Assembly (NCBI RefSeq): GCF_900176355.1
Contig: NZ_FWXI01000026.1
Location: 1-64,000, forward strand
Reading direction: 5' to 3'
Source of the DNA: Sporomusa malonica
GTDB taxonomy: Bacteria; Bacillota; Negativicutes; Sporomusales; Sporomusaceae
Length of the DNA stretch: 64,000 nucleotides
Shown here: piece after piece, positions 6,460 to 14,773 of the stretch
Layout of the letters: every line of letters starts with the position of its first letter
Position numbering within the stretch: position 1 is the stretch's first letter
The notes under the pieces: generated by a model
The model's input: only the letters and a program-made list of their open reading frames with translations
Told to the model about the DNA's origin: nothing
Databases searched by the model: none
Made by a program: the position numbers and the translations under genes

Positions 6460-7832
6460 CGCTCTAACATATGCACAGCACAGGTAAAGCATGGGTCAAA
6501 TGAGCGGATAACGCGTCCAGCCTCGATCAGACCTCCGCCGTCAGCCACTGGTGTGCCGATAAGCGCTTGTTCGACTGGACCGCGAATGCCCCTGCTGTCA
6601 CGCGGCGAAAAATTCCAGGTTGTGGGTGTTACCAGTTGGTAATGCGTCACTTTATTATGTTTGTATTCCATCCAGTGCCCCAGCACGCCCCGCATAGCAT
6701 CAGTCAGCCCCACACCGCTCCCGGTATCAGGCGGTGTAAATGGCTGATAGCTGGGCGAGTTGGGCACAATTTCGTGTAAGAAGCCTTGGGCTAATTTGCA
6801 TATTTTGAGTGTCTCCTTAGCTCTGGCAATCAACCTGTCCATGACCGATACCCCGCGCCGGTAATCTCCGTTAACAAACCCTCTGGCCAAAGGACCGCAT
6901 TCCACCGGCATCTCTTGGTAACGCGGCGCTTTAACCCATGAATAGGCTTCTGTTTTATCGCGATTAGGTTCTGTCCGGCCTTCAACAGGTGACCGGCGGG
7001 CTGCATCGTCTTTATACCAGCTGTAGCGAATTTCTTCACCAAAATGATTTACATCAAGCGGCCCAGGCTGACCTTGGTTGACAACAAGACCAGCCTTAAA
7101 AGCGCGTTCACCAGTCAGGGGAGCCGGAAACATGCCAACCGAAAAGAAGTTGCCGTAGCCAGCCCCAATACTATAATAGTCTTTATAGTACTCGGCAATT
7201 GTCATCACATCATTTATGTAAAAATTCTCTATCCACTCAGTCAGTTCCTGTAAAATACTGCTGTAAGCCATGATTCTCTCAACCGAAGCCTGTTCGGTTA
7301 CGCCTGTTGCCAGAATGGTCTGCTGGTGAGGCGCCTTAGCACCGAAAACAGCCATAGCCTCATGAGCCCGTACCGACTGAAGAGCGGCTTCTTTGGCATG
7401 TTGTAAGAGTTCGGCATTAACCTTCGGCGGCAGGCGGTAGTCACCTTGCGGGCGTGGCACATAAGGGGGCATGTCAGGGCCTTTCACGTAATCGTAGAGA
7501 ACAAGCACATAAAAATGCCGGAGATTGTTCTGGATAATGTCAGCAGCAAATATCAGATTAGTAATATGCTGGCCGGCTGGTGTCGGCTGAACCTTGAACG
7601 CCTGCTGCTGCGCCATACTGGCTGCTATGGCGTGGGCTGATGAACAAATGCCGCAAATACGCTGGGTAAATAACGCGGCATCCCGCGGGTCGCGGTTTTG
7701 CAGCATATTCTCCATTCCCCGGAATAAATGCGCTCCTAGCCAGGCATCAGTTATCTTGCCATTTTGTACTTCAACATCAGCCCTGAGCGGCTCGTGAATC
7801 CGTGTTACCGGAAATATTGTCTGCACAGCCAT
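6456..7832 (-). CDS. [NiFe] hydrogenase large (catalytic) subunit
   Basis: The protein has 458 residues. The N-terminal Ni-binding motif is RICGICSSAH (Cys60, Cys63) and the C-terminal motif is DPCFTCAVH (Cys448, Cys451), so the Ni-Fe site is complete and has cysteine, not Sec. It oxidises or produces H2 with the small subunit encoded five bases upstream. Only four residues (MLER) follow the final His; related enzymes normally carry a peptide of about 15 residues removed by a maturation endopeptidase. No hyp or endopeptidase genes are nearby. The export signal is on the small subunit, so the pair would be carried across the membrane by Tat. The stop overlaps the convergent peroxiredoxin stop. 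Confidence 0.93.
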   Translation of the reverse strand: MAVQTIFPVTRIHEPLRADVEVQNGKITDAWLGAHLFRGMENMLQNRDPRDAALFTQRICGICSSAHAIAASMAQQQAFKVQPTPAGQHITNLIFAADIIQNNLRHFYVLVLYDYVKGPDMPPYVPRPQGDYRLPPKVNAELLQHAKEAALQSVRAHEAMAVFGAKAPHQQTILATGVTEQASVERIMAYSSILQELTEWIENFYINDVMTIAEYYKDYYSIGAGYGNFFSVGMFPAPLTGERAFKAGLVVNQGQPGPLDVNHFGEEIRYSWYKDDAARRSPVEGRTEPNRDKTEAYSWVKAPRYQEMPVECGPLARGFVNGDYRRGVSVMDRLIARAKETLKICKLAQGFLHEIVPNSPSYQPFTPPDTGSGVGLTDAMRGVLGHWMEYKHNKVTHYQLVTPTTWNFSPRDSRGIRGPVEQALIGTPVADGGGLIEAGRVIRSFDPCFTCAVHMLER

Positions 7833-7837
7833 ATGTG

Positions 7838-9073
7838 CTACCTCCTATGCTTTTGCCCTGGACGAAAGAAGTCAACTACCTTCTGACGCAAAGTTCGGGG
7901 CAATTTGCGCTTAACCTTACTCTTACTCAGGCTTTTGCTTTCGCTAATGAGTGCATTCTGTTGGCGGATCAGGTCATCAAGCTCTTGTTTGAGCTGCTCC
8001 AGATTTTCGGGCGGATCAGGTTCATTGGGCTTTGTGCCGTCTAGCCAATGTTTTCCTACCCGTTTGGCAATAACCCCTGTAACCAGGTAAGTACCTACTG
8101 CGGCAGCCCCCAACCCGGCAGCGGCTGCACCGAATTTCTTAACATTTAGCGCTCCCATAGGTGTCTGAATATCGGGAAGGTGATTATAAAAAGGCATTGT
8201 ACTGTCAGGAAATCCCGGACTGGCACAGCCAATACATGGTGCTCCGGCTCTTACTGGCCAATTGACATAATGGTTCCATTGGCGTTTAGGACAATCCGCA
8301 TGTGTAATCGGCCCTTTGCACCCTACTCTAAATAGACAGCCGCTTTCACCGGGGAAAGAGGCAAAAATTCCGTCTTCAAACTGCTGGCGGCGTTGGCACA
8401 AATCATGGATAGTTTGTCCAAAAAACATCTTAGGGCGGTTATAGCTGTCCATCTCAGGCAGGCCATACATAATCAAATGACTAAAGGTGCCTGTCACCCA
8501 ATCAGGATGGATCGGACACCCAGGGATGTTGATAACAGGCTGTTTGATTACTTCCCATACCCCCTTGCCACCACCAGGGTTAGGATACGCCGCCCCTGGG
8601 CCGCCAAAGCAGGCACAGGTGCCAACCGCAATGACGTGTTTAGCCTTGGGTGCAAATTCCTTAAGCGCTGCCATCCCAGTGATAAGCTCGTTGCCCCGCA
8701 TAAAGACATGATTGAACCGGCCATTATCGGCCGTCATAACCGAACCCTCAACAACCAGCCAAAACTGTCCTGCCTCCTTTTCTACTGTATCCATGATGGC
8801 CTGGACGACCTGCTCGCCCTGACCAACATTGAGCAGCCAATTATACCTCATATCGATCATATCTGTCAGAACCTGATAAAACGTTGGATTAATAGCATTG
8901 TCCAGAGAAATCGAATTACCGGTGCAAGACCCAAGCTCCAGCCAGATAACAGGCGGTTTTGTCAGCTTGCTCTCGGCAAAGGCTTGGCGCATAATAGGCA
9001 TTAGATGGTCGGTCAGACTAGCGGTCAAAGCTGTAGACATACAGCTTTTGAGAAAATCCCGCCGGGTAAGCAT
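7838..9073 (-). CDS. [NiFe] hydrogenase small subunit, Tat-exported, membrane-anchored
   Basis: The protein has 411 residues. It starts MLTRRDFLKS, a twin-arginine signal. The Fe-S-cluster region has CTGN at 50-53, where classical subunits have CxGC, so the second proximal-cluster cysteine is Asn53; cyanobacterial HupS-like subunits show a similar CxGN pattern. Later cluster residues are visible in VGTCACFGG, GCPIHPDW, VGCKGPITHADC and CIGCASPGFPD. A glycine/alanine-rich hydrophobic segment (about 318-340) anchors the C-terminus, followed by a charged, probably coiled-coil tail of about 70 residues that is not typical. There is no cytochrome b partner next door, so the electron acceptor is unknown. 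Confidence 0.92.
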   Translation of the reverse strand: MLTRRDFLKSCMSTALTASLTDHLMPIMRQAFAESKLTKPPVIWLELGSCTGNSISLDNAINPTFYQVLTDMIDMRYNWLLNVGQGEQVVQAIMDTVEKEAGQFWLVVEGSVMTADNGRFNHVFMRGNELITGMAALKEFAPKAKHVIAVGTCACFGGPGAAYPNPGGGKGVWEVIKQPVINIPGCPIHPDWVTGTFSHLIMYGLPEMDSYNRPKMFFGQTIHDLCQRRQQFEDGIFASFPGESGCLFRVGCKGPITHADCPKRQWNHYVNWPVRAGAPCIGCASPGFPDSTMPFYNHLPDIQTPMGALNVKKFGAAAAGLGAAAVGTYLVTGVIAKRVGKHWLDGTKPNEPDPPENLEQLKQELDDLIRQQNALISESKSLSKSKVKRKLPRTLRQKVVDFFRPGQKHRR

Positions 9074-9135
9074 TTGACTCCCCCCTTAGGCAATCGTAAT
9101 GATAATTTTCCCAACTATGGCTTTTATATGTAACA

Positions 9136-9164
9136 AAGAGGATATGCCCATGGCACATCCCCTT
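9136..9164 (-). terminator. probable terminator after the HExxH peptidase gene
   Basis: An imperfect hairpin (AAG-GGAT-TGCC paired with GGCA-ATCC-CTT, two mismatches) lies at the peptidase stop and is followed by CTTTGTTAC on the minus strand. The T-tract is weak. Confidence 0.4.
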
Positions 9165-10044
9165 AATTCGCGTTCTTGCTATATTGCTTCATATTGCCTT
9201 TGGCCCATAGGTTAACCATGGTCTCATAGGTGGCGTAATCCATCCTGAGCGTCTTTTCAATGGCGCGGTCTACCTTCACACCAGCCTTGAGATAATTAAG
9301 CACCTGATTCAGCTTGGCATCGCCATGTACCTCGGCAATGTAACGCACTGCCGCCAATGACTGCCGGTAAGCCAGCGATTGGTTGGGCAACTCGTCAAAA
9401 TCAGCATCCATTTCGTCCATAGTGTATATTTTACCTGTTAGCCGGTTGTCAACAGTCACCCATTCGTAACCGTTAGCCTTGTATTCTACATATTGGGCTA
9501 AGCCCTCAGTAAACCAACGGCTGTAATTTCCCTTGGCCAGGTGATCAAGCACCAAATGCGTGTATTCGTGAGCAATCGGACCTGTAGCAATAAACTCGTT
9601 AGTCGATTGACTATTCTTCATCCAGGCTTTGGGCGACAAAATTTGAATCACGCCACCCCAGTAAAAGCCCATCGCACTGGCATCACCTGCCCAGCCATAT
9701 GCCTTTTTCATCGCCTGACGGTCAGAGTATACCAAAATTAGTGCTCTACCGCCTGGCGCATAATTGAGCGCCGCAGTCACAGGCTCATACGCAGCCTCAG
9801 CCGCTTCAGCCACCATGTTAACCATATCAGCATCATTCTCAGTATATTTAATAATAAAATGCGGCGTTTCCTTAGCCAGCATATCTTTGGTCTGATAGTC
9901 AATTTTCAGCTGCATTGCCTGCCGTACCAGAGGGTACAGCCACATTTGCGGACGCCCCGGAATCATGCTAAAAAACAGACAAGCCAAGACTAGACCAATC
10001 ACTGCTGGCACGCCACCGGGAATCATTTGTATAAAAGCACGCAT
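9163..10044 (-). CDS. membrane-anchored gluzincin-type zinc peptidase (HExxH...E)
   Basis: The protein has 293 residues. One N-terminal membrane segment (about 8-30) is followed by an extracytoplasmic domain with HEYTH (159-163) and the third zinc ligand Glu180 in WFTEGLAQYVE, the gluzincin pattern of the peptidase MA-like family. The substrate is unknown. The start MRAFIQMIPGG was chosen because GAGAGGAGGG lies just upstream; the frame extends 17 residues further without support. It is read in the same direction as the hydrogenase genes, with about 90 bases and a hairpin between, so a functional link is only suggested. Confidence 0.75.
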   Translation of the reverse strand: MRAFIQMIPGGVPAVIGLVLACLFFSMIPGRPQMWLYPLVRQAMQLKIDYQTKDMLAKETPHFIIKYTENDADMVNMVAEAAEAAYEPVTAALNYAPGGRALILVYSDRQAMKKAYGWAGDASAMGFYWGGVIQILSPKAWMKNSQSTNEFIATGPIAHEYTHLVLDHLAKGNYSRWFTEGLAQYVEYKANGYEWVTVDNRLTGKIYTMDEMDADFDELPNQSLAYRQSLAAVRYIAEVHGDAKLNQVLNYLKAGVKVDRAIEKTLRMDYATYETMVNLWAKGNMKQYSKNAN

Positions 10045-10140
10045 GTTAGCTGCCCTCCTCTCTAGTAAGTAGAGGACATTATACCATGCGTTCAAGTTTA
10101 CTTCTACAGGTGTTTTATGTAAAGTTAATGTTTAACTCTA

Positions 10141-10168
10141 TTGGCAGCGTTCAATAGTATGCTATAAT
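10141..10168 (+). promoter_or_regulatory. sigma-A-type promoter of deoC
   Basis: TTGGCA (10141-10146) and TATAAT (10163-10168) are 16 bases apart. A start near 10175 would give a leader of about 70 bases before deoC. It lies in the divergent gap facing the peptidase gene. Confidence 0.65.
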
Positions 10169-10243
10169 GTTATTTGGATATATTATCCATTGTACTTATC
10201 CTCATCTATTTATCTGCTCTAAAAATTTTCAGGGGGAACTGCA

Positions 10244-10900
10244 ATGAACGTTGAGTTAAACAAATTTGTCGATCATACGTTACTGAAACCAGATGCAACA
10301 GTAGACCAGATCATCCAATTATGCGAGGAGGCTATCACTTATCAATTTGCCGCCGTTTGCGTTAATCCTTGTTATGCAGGCTTGGCCTCTAATTTGCTCT
10401 CAGGAAGTAAAGTAAAAACGGCAACTGTCATAGGCTTCCCGCTTGGAGCTACCTTTTCAGCGTGTAAGGTTCTTGAAGTGCAGACAGCACTTGAGGCTAA
10501 GGTTGATGAGCTCGATATGGTAATTAATTTAAGCGCGTTAAAAAGCGGTCAATGGGATGCTGTACTACAAGATATTAAAGCCGTTGTTGCTGCAGCAGAG
10601 GATAAGCTGGTCAAAGTAATTGTTGAAACCGCACTTCTTGACCTGGATGAAAAACGCCGCATTTGTGAACTTGTTCTTACCTCTGGAGCCCATTTTATCA
10701 AAACTTCAACCGGTTTTGTCCCAGGTGGTGCGACAATAGAAGATATTACACTATTTAAATCAATTATCGGCGACACAAGTCGTTGTGGGATTAAAGCATC
10801 AGGCGGCATTAAAACTCGCCAGCAAGCACTAGCTATGCTTAGCGCCGGTGCTACCAGAATTGGTACCAGCGCAGGAGTAGCTATCCTCAGTACTCCCTAA
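10244..10900 (+). CDS. deoC: deoxyribose-phosphate aldolase
   Basis: DeoC (218 residues) is a class I aldolase that splits 2-deoxyribose 5-phosphate into acetaldehyde and glyceraldehyde 3-phosphate in deoxynucleoside catabolism. The Schiff-base lysine is Lys153 in FIKTSTGF, with Lys184 (GIKASGG) and Asp91 (DELDMVIN) completing the catalytic set. AGGGGGA precedes the ATG. It is a single-gene unit with its own promoter and terminator; no deoD or pdp neighbours are present. Confidence 0.95.
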   Translation: MNVELNKFVDHTLLKPDATVDQIIQLCEEAITYQFAAVCVNPCYAGLASNLLSGSKVKTATVIGFPLGATFSACKVLEVQTALEAKVDELDMVINLSALKSGQWDAVLQDIKAVVAAAEDKLVKVIVETALLDLDEKRRICELVLTSGAHFIKTSTGFVPGGATIEDITLFKSIIGDTSRCGIKASGGIKTRQQALAMLSAGATRIGTSAGVAILSTP

Positions 10901-10917
10901 CGAATAACGGTATATAA

Positions 10918-10960
10918 AAAAATACATCCCAAGACCACTATGGCCTTGGGATGTATTTTT
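10918..10960. terminator. bidirectional terminator between deoC and perR
   Basis: AAAAATACATCCCAAG (10918-10933) pairs perfectly with the segment ending in TATTTTT (10945-10960). The A/T-rich foot of the stem gives a T-run in both directions, serving the two convergent genes. Confidence 0.85.
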
Positions 10961-11392
10961 CTAGCTTACGGCTGAGGTCGTTACCTGGCAAGCAGGACAC
11001 ACACCATAAAAATAGAATTGCTGACCTTGAAGAGTATACTCTGTCTGTGCTGCTACTTTGCCGATAAACTCTGTAGAGTCGACGCCGTACAAATCATCAA
11101 CCCGACCGCAGCACATGCAACGGACATGTGGATGATTGGCGGTGTCAGCATCATAACGGAAACTGTCTTCTCCAACATTAAGCACCTGCACCAGATTAAG
11201 TTCTTTCAAAATCTCGATGGTCTTATACACTGTCGCCAAGCTCATCGTTGGATAGAGTGGTTGAAGCTCATTGTAAATCATCTCTGCGCTTGGGTGGGCC
11301 TTGGTGGCAGCCAAGGCACTATAAATGGCCAACCGTTGTGGCGTAACTTTGAAACCCTTGTCCCGTAGCAATGTTGTAACGCAAATGTCCAC
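10961..11392 (-). CDS. perR: Fur-family regulator, PerR type
   Basis: The protein has 143 residues, with a winged-helix DNA-binding half (about 1-80, including MSLATVYKTIEIL) and a dimer/metal half. Structural zinc ligands are Cys92/Cys95 and Cys132/Cys135. Candidate regulatory-metal ligands are His33, Asp81 or Asp83, His87 and His89; aspartate in the YDADTANHPH segment favours PerR (peroxide sensing) over Fur, though this is inference. The start is GTG, preceded by GGGAAGGCGAG. PerR normally represses peroxide-defence genes, so the Sec-peroxiredoxin 5 kb away is a plausible target, but no operator was identified there. Confidence 0.8.
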   Translation of the reverse strand: MDICVTTLLRDKGFKVTPQRLAIYSALAATKAHPSAEMIYNELQPLYPTMSLATVYKTIEILKELNLVQVLNVGEDSFRYDADTANHPHVRCMCCGRVDDLYGVDSTEFIGKVAAQTEYTLQGQQFYFYGVCPACQVTTSAVS

Positions 11393-11511
11393 TACTCTCG
11401 CCTTCCCTTATACAAATTACCAGTGGAAAATAGTTATCGAATAGTTCTTGTTTAATTTTAACTCTCACTGCTGATTACGTCAAGGTAATTTTATACAAGA
11501 ATTTGGCGAAA

Positions 11512-11547
11512 GAAAATCAGGTGGAGTAGACCTTCCACCTGATTTTC
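11512..11547 (-). terminator. terminator of the coat-protein pair
   Basis: GAAAATCAGGTGGA (11512-11525) pairs with TCCACCTGATTTTC (11534-11547), 30 bases beyond the CotF-like stop. The foot gives TTTTC on the minus strand. Confidence 0.7.
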
Positions 11548-11576
11548 TGATAGTTAAGCTGAGTCCGAAACAAATA

Positions 11577-11894
11577 TTACTGAGCTTGGCCGCTAAACTT
11601 GGATTTAGCCTGCGCAATTTCTTGCGGATTGGCATTTTTGACATTGTAGTAGCCTTTTTGCTGCATAAGGTCAAAAATTTGTTTCTCCTGGTTATGAACA
11701 TCTCCCAGAACAGTTAGATAATCGCGGCGGAGAGTATCGCTGGAAGCTTCTAACGCAAATGTGTTGACAGAAGCTGCTGTAAGTTTTGTTTCATTAAGAG
11801 CAAGTTGCAAAAGCTCGCGGTCAGACAGACTGGCGCCCTGGCCACTCATGCCGGCTTGCATGGTTTGCCCTGATTGTTGATTCATTTGTGCCAC
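11577..11894 (-). CDS. CotF-like spore coat protein
   Basis: The protein has 105 residues. A Gln/Met/Gly-rich N-terminus (about 1-22) is followed by a helical domain, LSDRELLQLALNETKL...FALEASSDTLRRDYLTVLGDVHNQEKQIFDLMQQKGYY. This matches the CotF/coat ferritin-like family, usually about 90-160 residues. The start is GTG with GAGGTG upstream. It forms a two-gene unit with the small helical gene 15 bases upstream. It is probably expressed in the mother cell; no sigma-E/K promoter was assigned. Confidence 0.8.
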   Translation of the reverse strand: MAQMNQQSGQTMQAGMSGQGASLSDRELLQLALNETKLTAASVNTFALEASSDTLRRDYLTVLGDVHNQEKQIFDLMQQKGYYNVKNANPQEIAQAKSKFSGQAQ

Positions 11895-11909
11895 AGTTGT
11901 TCACCTCAA

Positions 11910-12107
11910 TTATTGTAAGTTTTGGCCTGCATTTAAATGCTTACTTAGCGTTTGGAAATGCTGCTGGCTTTTTTGGGCAAGTTGTTGGAACAGTTGCTTA
12001 GACTGAGTATCCTGGACACTGCTGGCAAAATAATTCATTGTCTTAGCGCAGCTTTGTTCCATGCCAAGGAAATCCTCCAAGTGCATTAGCTCTTTTGATG
12101 ATAACAC
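11910..12107 (-). CDS. small helical spore-coat-associated protein
   Basis: The protein has 65 residues, all helical in appearance, with LMHLEDFLGMEQSCAKTMNY and repeated Gln-rich heptads. It resembles the N-terminal half of CotF/coat-F partner proteins, which are often encoded side by side with CotF. The GTG start at 12107 was chosen because GGAGGG stands six bases before it; an ATG 36 bases upstream lacks a ribosome binding site. Confidence 0.65.
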   Translation of the reverse strand: MLSSKELMHLEDFLGMEQSCAKTMNYFASSVQDTQSKQLFQQLAQKSQQHFQTLSKHLNAGQNLQ

Positions 12108-12201
12108 AGGTATCCCTCCTTTTCGGTTTTTCAGCAATAGCATGTGTTAGACTTGCGCCAACTATTCTCGATTTGGGTATTATTTATTATTTTAGTTATT
12201 A

Positions 12202-14589
12202 TTACCGGTGACATTCTACGCGGTTTCGTCCTTGTTGCTTGGCCTGATACAGGGCCTGATCAGCTGCGTCAATAAGCCCATCCTTGGGATCTTCCCACTC
12301 GCTCTGACTTTCAAGGGTTGCTACACCTAAACTTATTGTAATTGTAATGACATTTACATCCATTTCAAACTTAGCGGCTTCAATATACTGACGAAAAGTT
12401 TCCGCCAGGTTGGCCGCTTCTTCAAGGCAAGTCTCAGGTAAAACAACAGCAAATTCTTCGCCACCATACCGGGCGCTCATGTCAGTGGGGCGAAAGCGCT
12501 CTTTAATCATGGCTCCCATCCTTTGCAGAATGACATCACCGGCCAGGTGACCCCAGGTATCGTTGACCTTCTTAAAAAAGTCGATATCCAGCATAATCAG
12601 ACTCAACGGACGATGATAACTGAGTGTACGGCTGATTTCACGGCACAAATAGATGTCAAGCTGACGACGATTAGCCAAACGGGTAAGTGGATCAGTCAAT
12701 GCCATGGCCTGAAAATGATCATATAAATAGGCACGTTCCAGACCAATCGCTGTCTGGCTGGCAATTGTGCTAAGAACAAGGTCCTTGCCTGGCGGAACTT
12801 CCTGCATGGGGTCATTCCATCCGAGCACAATCAGCCCCTGCAGCTTGCCGCTGGCCAGGAGTGGTAATATATTAAGGCGCCGGGACATAAGTACCGACAT
12901 AGTAATAAGCCCACGTTCATTCTCACCAGCAGTATTTTCATCCATGGCACTTAACCCGCTCCACGGCCAGGTCATTTTGCCATCAGAAAATACCCGCTGT
13001 AGATGATCGATCTCTTTTTGTTCAAATCCAATGGAAAAAACCGGTTCGGTGTGAATACCATCATCCCGATGATGCATAATGAAAGCTACTGTGCCATTGG
13101 CAGAAAACAGATTATGCAACTTTTCCGCTATTTTGGTCAAAATACCTGACGGCGACTGCTGGACAGCTAAATCTTTGACAACACTATATAGCAGACTAAG
13201 CTCGGCAAGGCTTTCCACCGTCGTCTCATAAGCACGGGCATTTTTAATAGCCTCACCAGCATGATGGGAAAATACACTGAGAAACTGGGCATCATGCTGA
13301 GTAAACTCTCTTTCTTTACGCGAGAAGATCTCGAGCACGCCAATGACATCGCCATTATGCCTGATGGGCGCGCCAACCATAGATTTTAACCCTGCCTGAC
13401 GAACAGCTTCGATGATTCGCTCCTGATGATGCTCAATATTATCAATAACCACTGGTTTTTTTTCAGTAAACACCTTACCCATAAAGCATTTATCAAACTG
13501 AAACCGCTCTGGCGGCTTAAAGCTACTGATATAGGCTACGATCTTTAGCGTTTTATTATTTTCAACCAGCGCCAGATAAACATGGTCGCATTGGAAAACT
13601 GTACCGGTAGCGGTTACTACCTGCTGCAGCATGGCTTCCAGATCATGTTTGGTCGCAAGGGTAGCTCCCAACTGAATAAAAGCTTGCTGCAAAATACGCT
13701 CACTATCTTTTGTATCTTTGTACAAACTCATATTTTTTGCAACCATACTCCTGAGTGCACGGTTAAGGCGCGAAATACGCATATAGGGACGCAAAATCGA
13801 GGTCTGCAAGAGAGATCGTAAAATACAGTAATAGGCAGCAATTTTATACACATGGCCAATTAGGTTGAAACTGTCATAGGCGCTCGAGTACAGAGTAAAA
13901 GCCATTCCAGCCACAAAGTTAAAAACCAGGCTGACCCGCAGCAGAAATACTGACTGCTGTGACGGGTTGCGATGACCGTACAAGTAAATAGCAAGAAGGT
14001 TTAACAGCATAATTACATACTCAAAAGCGATTTTCTCCATCGTCTGCCCCTGACCAGGCAGGAACATCGGGATTAAGGCGTTCTCAAACAGCGATACAAT
14101 CAAGATAAGCGCCATAGCTGTTGTCAAAGTTACGGTCAAAAGATATAGCCGGTGAAACGCTGGATTCTTACTGCGTCGCGGGATGTACACAGCAGCCAGT
14201 AATCCTATACTTGCAAGCAAACGGCTAATAATCCAGTAGGTTGATGCCTTATTCTCACTATTGGCAGTTATAAAATCCGGCATACCTTTATATGACATCA
14301 GATGAGCAAAATCTAAAAGACCAACGGCCAGGAATACCATCGCAATTGCCAGGTCGCGGCTGTTTTGGGTTTGGGGCCAGCTATACCAAACTACGATAAA
14401 TACGCTTAATCCAATTGCCATACAGCTGATTTCGGCAACTGTATGGATGACAAGGTAAGCGTCACTCGGATACACCATATAGAACATCTGCGGCATCCAG
14501 GAAAACAACCCCAATATACCAAATAATCCTGATGTAAGTGCCGCCAAATGAACATTAGCTTTTAGCGTATTTACTAAAAGTGACATCAT
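12202..14589 (-). CDS. MASE3-GAF-GAF-GGDEF diguanylate cyclase
   Basis: The protein has 795 residues. The N-terminus (about 1-270) has eight hydrophobic segments of the MASE3 sensor type. A first GAF domain (about 305-450) and a second degenerate one (about 465-625) follow. The GGDEF domain ends the protein, with the catalytic GGEEF at 709-713 and an RPTD inhibitory I-site five residues ahead, so both cyclase activity and product feedback look intact. It would make c-di-GMP in response to an unknown signal. GGGGGATA precedes two tandem ATG codons. It is divergent from the HD-GYP gene, with about 185 bases between. Confidence 0.9.
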   Translation of the reverse strand: MMSLLVNTLKANVHLAALTSGLFGILGLFSWMPQMFYMVYPSDAYLVIHTVAEISCMAIGLSVFIVVWYSWPQTQNSRDLAIAMVFLAVGLLDFAHLMSYKGMPDFITANSENKASTYWIISRLLASIGLLAAVYIPRRSKNPAFHRLYLLTVTLTTAMALILIVSLFENALIPMFLPGQGQTMEKIAFEYVIMLLNLLAIYLYGHRNPSQQSVFLLRVSLVFNFVAGMAFTLYSSAYDSFNLIGHVYKIAAYYCILRSLLQTSILRPYMRISRLNRALRSMVAKNMSLYKDTKDSERILQQAFIQLGATLATKHDLEAMLQQVVTATGTVFQCDHVYLALVENNKTLKIVAYISSFKPPERFQFDKCFMGKVFTEKKPVVIDNIEHHQERIIEAVRQAGLKSMVGAPIRHNGDVIGVLEIFSRKEREFTQHDAQFLSVFSHHAGEAIKNARAYETTVESLAELSLLYSVVKDLAVQQSPSGILTKIAEKLHNLFSANGTVAFIMHHRDDGIHTEPVFSIGFEQKEIDHLQRVFSDGKMTWPWSGLSAMDENTAGENERGLITMSVLMSRRLNILPLLASGKLQGLIVLGWNDPMQEVPPGKDLVLSTIASQTAIGLERAYLYDHFQAMALTDPLTRLANRRQLDIYLCREISRTLSYHRPLSLIMLDIDFFKKVNDTWGHLAGDVILQRMGAMIKERFRPTDMSARYGGEEFAVVLPETCLEEAANLAETFRQYIEAAKFEMDVNVITITISLGVATLESQSEWEDPKDGLIDAADQALYQAKQQGRNRVECHR

Positions 14590-14773
14590 TATCCCCCTTT
14601 CTTAGCCAAAATAAAGCCGCTAACGCTGCTACTAACATAATATGCCATAATATGCTTCGGTGTGCCCCACGGCAGATATCAGACTAAAGTCCCAGGTAAC
14701 TAGGACTTTAGAATATTTCTTTTCTTTGTTGGTTTATGTATAATAATGGTAGAAATTCAAGGAGGTCTGCCTT

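Noticed and set aside
6456..7832. NiFeSe-type hydrogenase.
   Set aside because: Both C-terminal ligand codons are TGC/TGT; there is no UGA in the large subunit.
8393..9004. A 203-residue plus-strand frame inside the hydrogenase small-subunit gene.
   Set aside because: It is a long antisense shadow of a well-conserved gene, with no ribosome binding site or recognisable motif.
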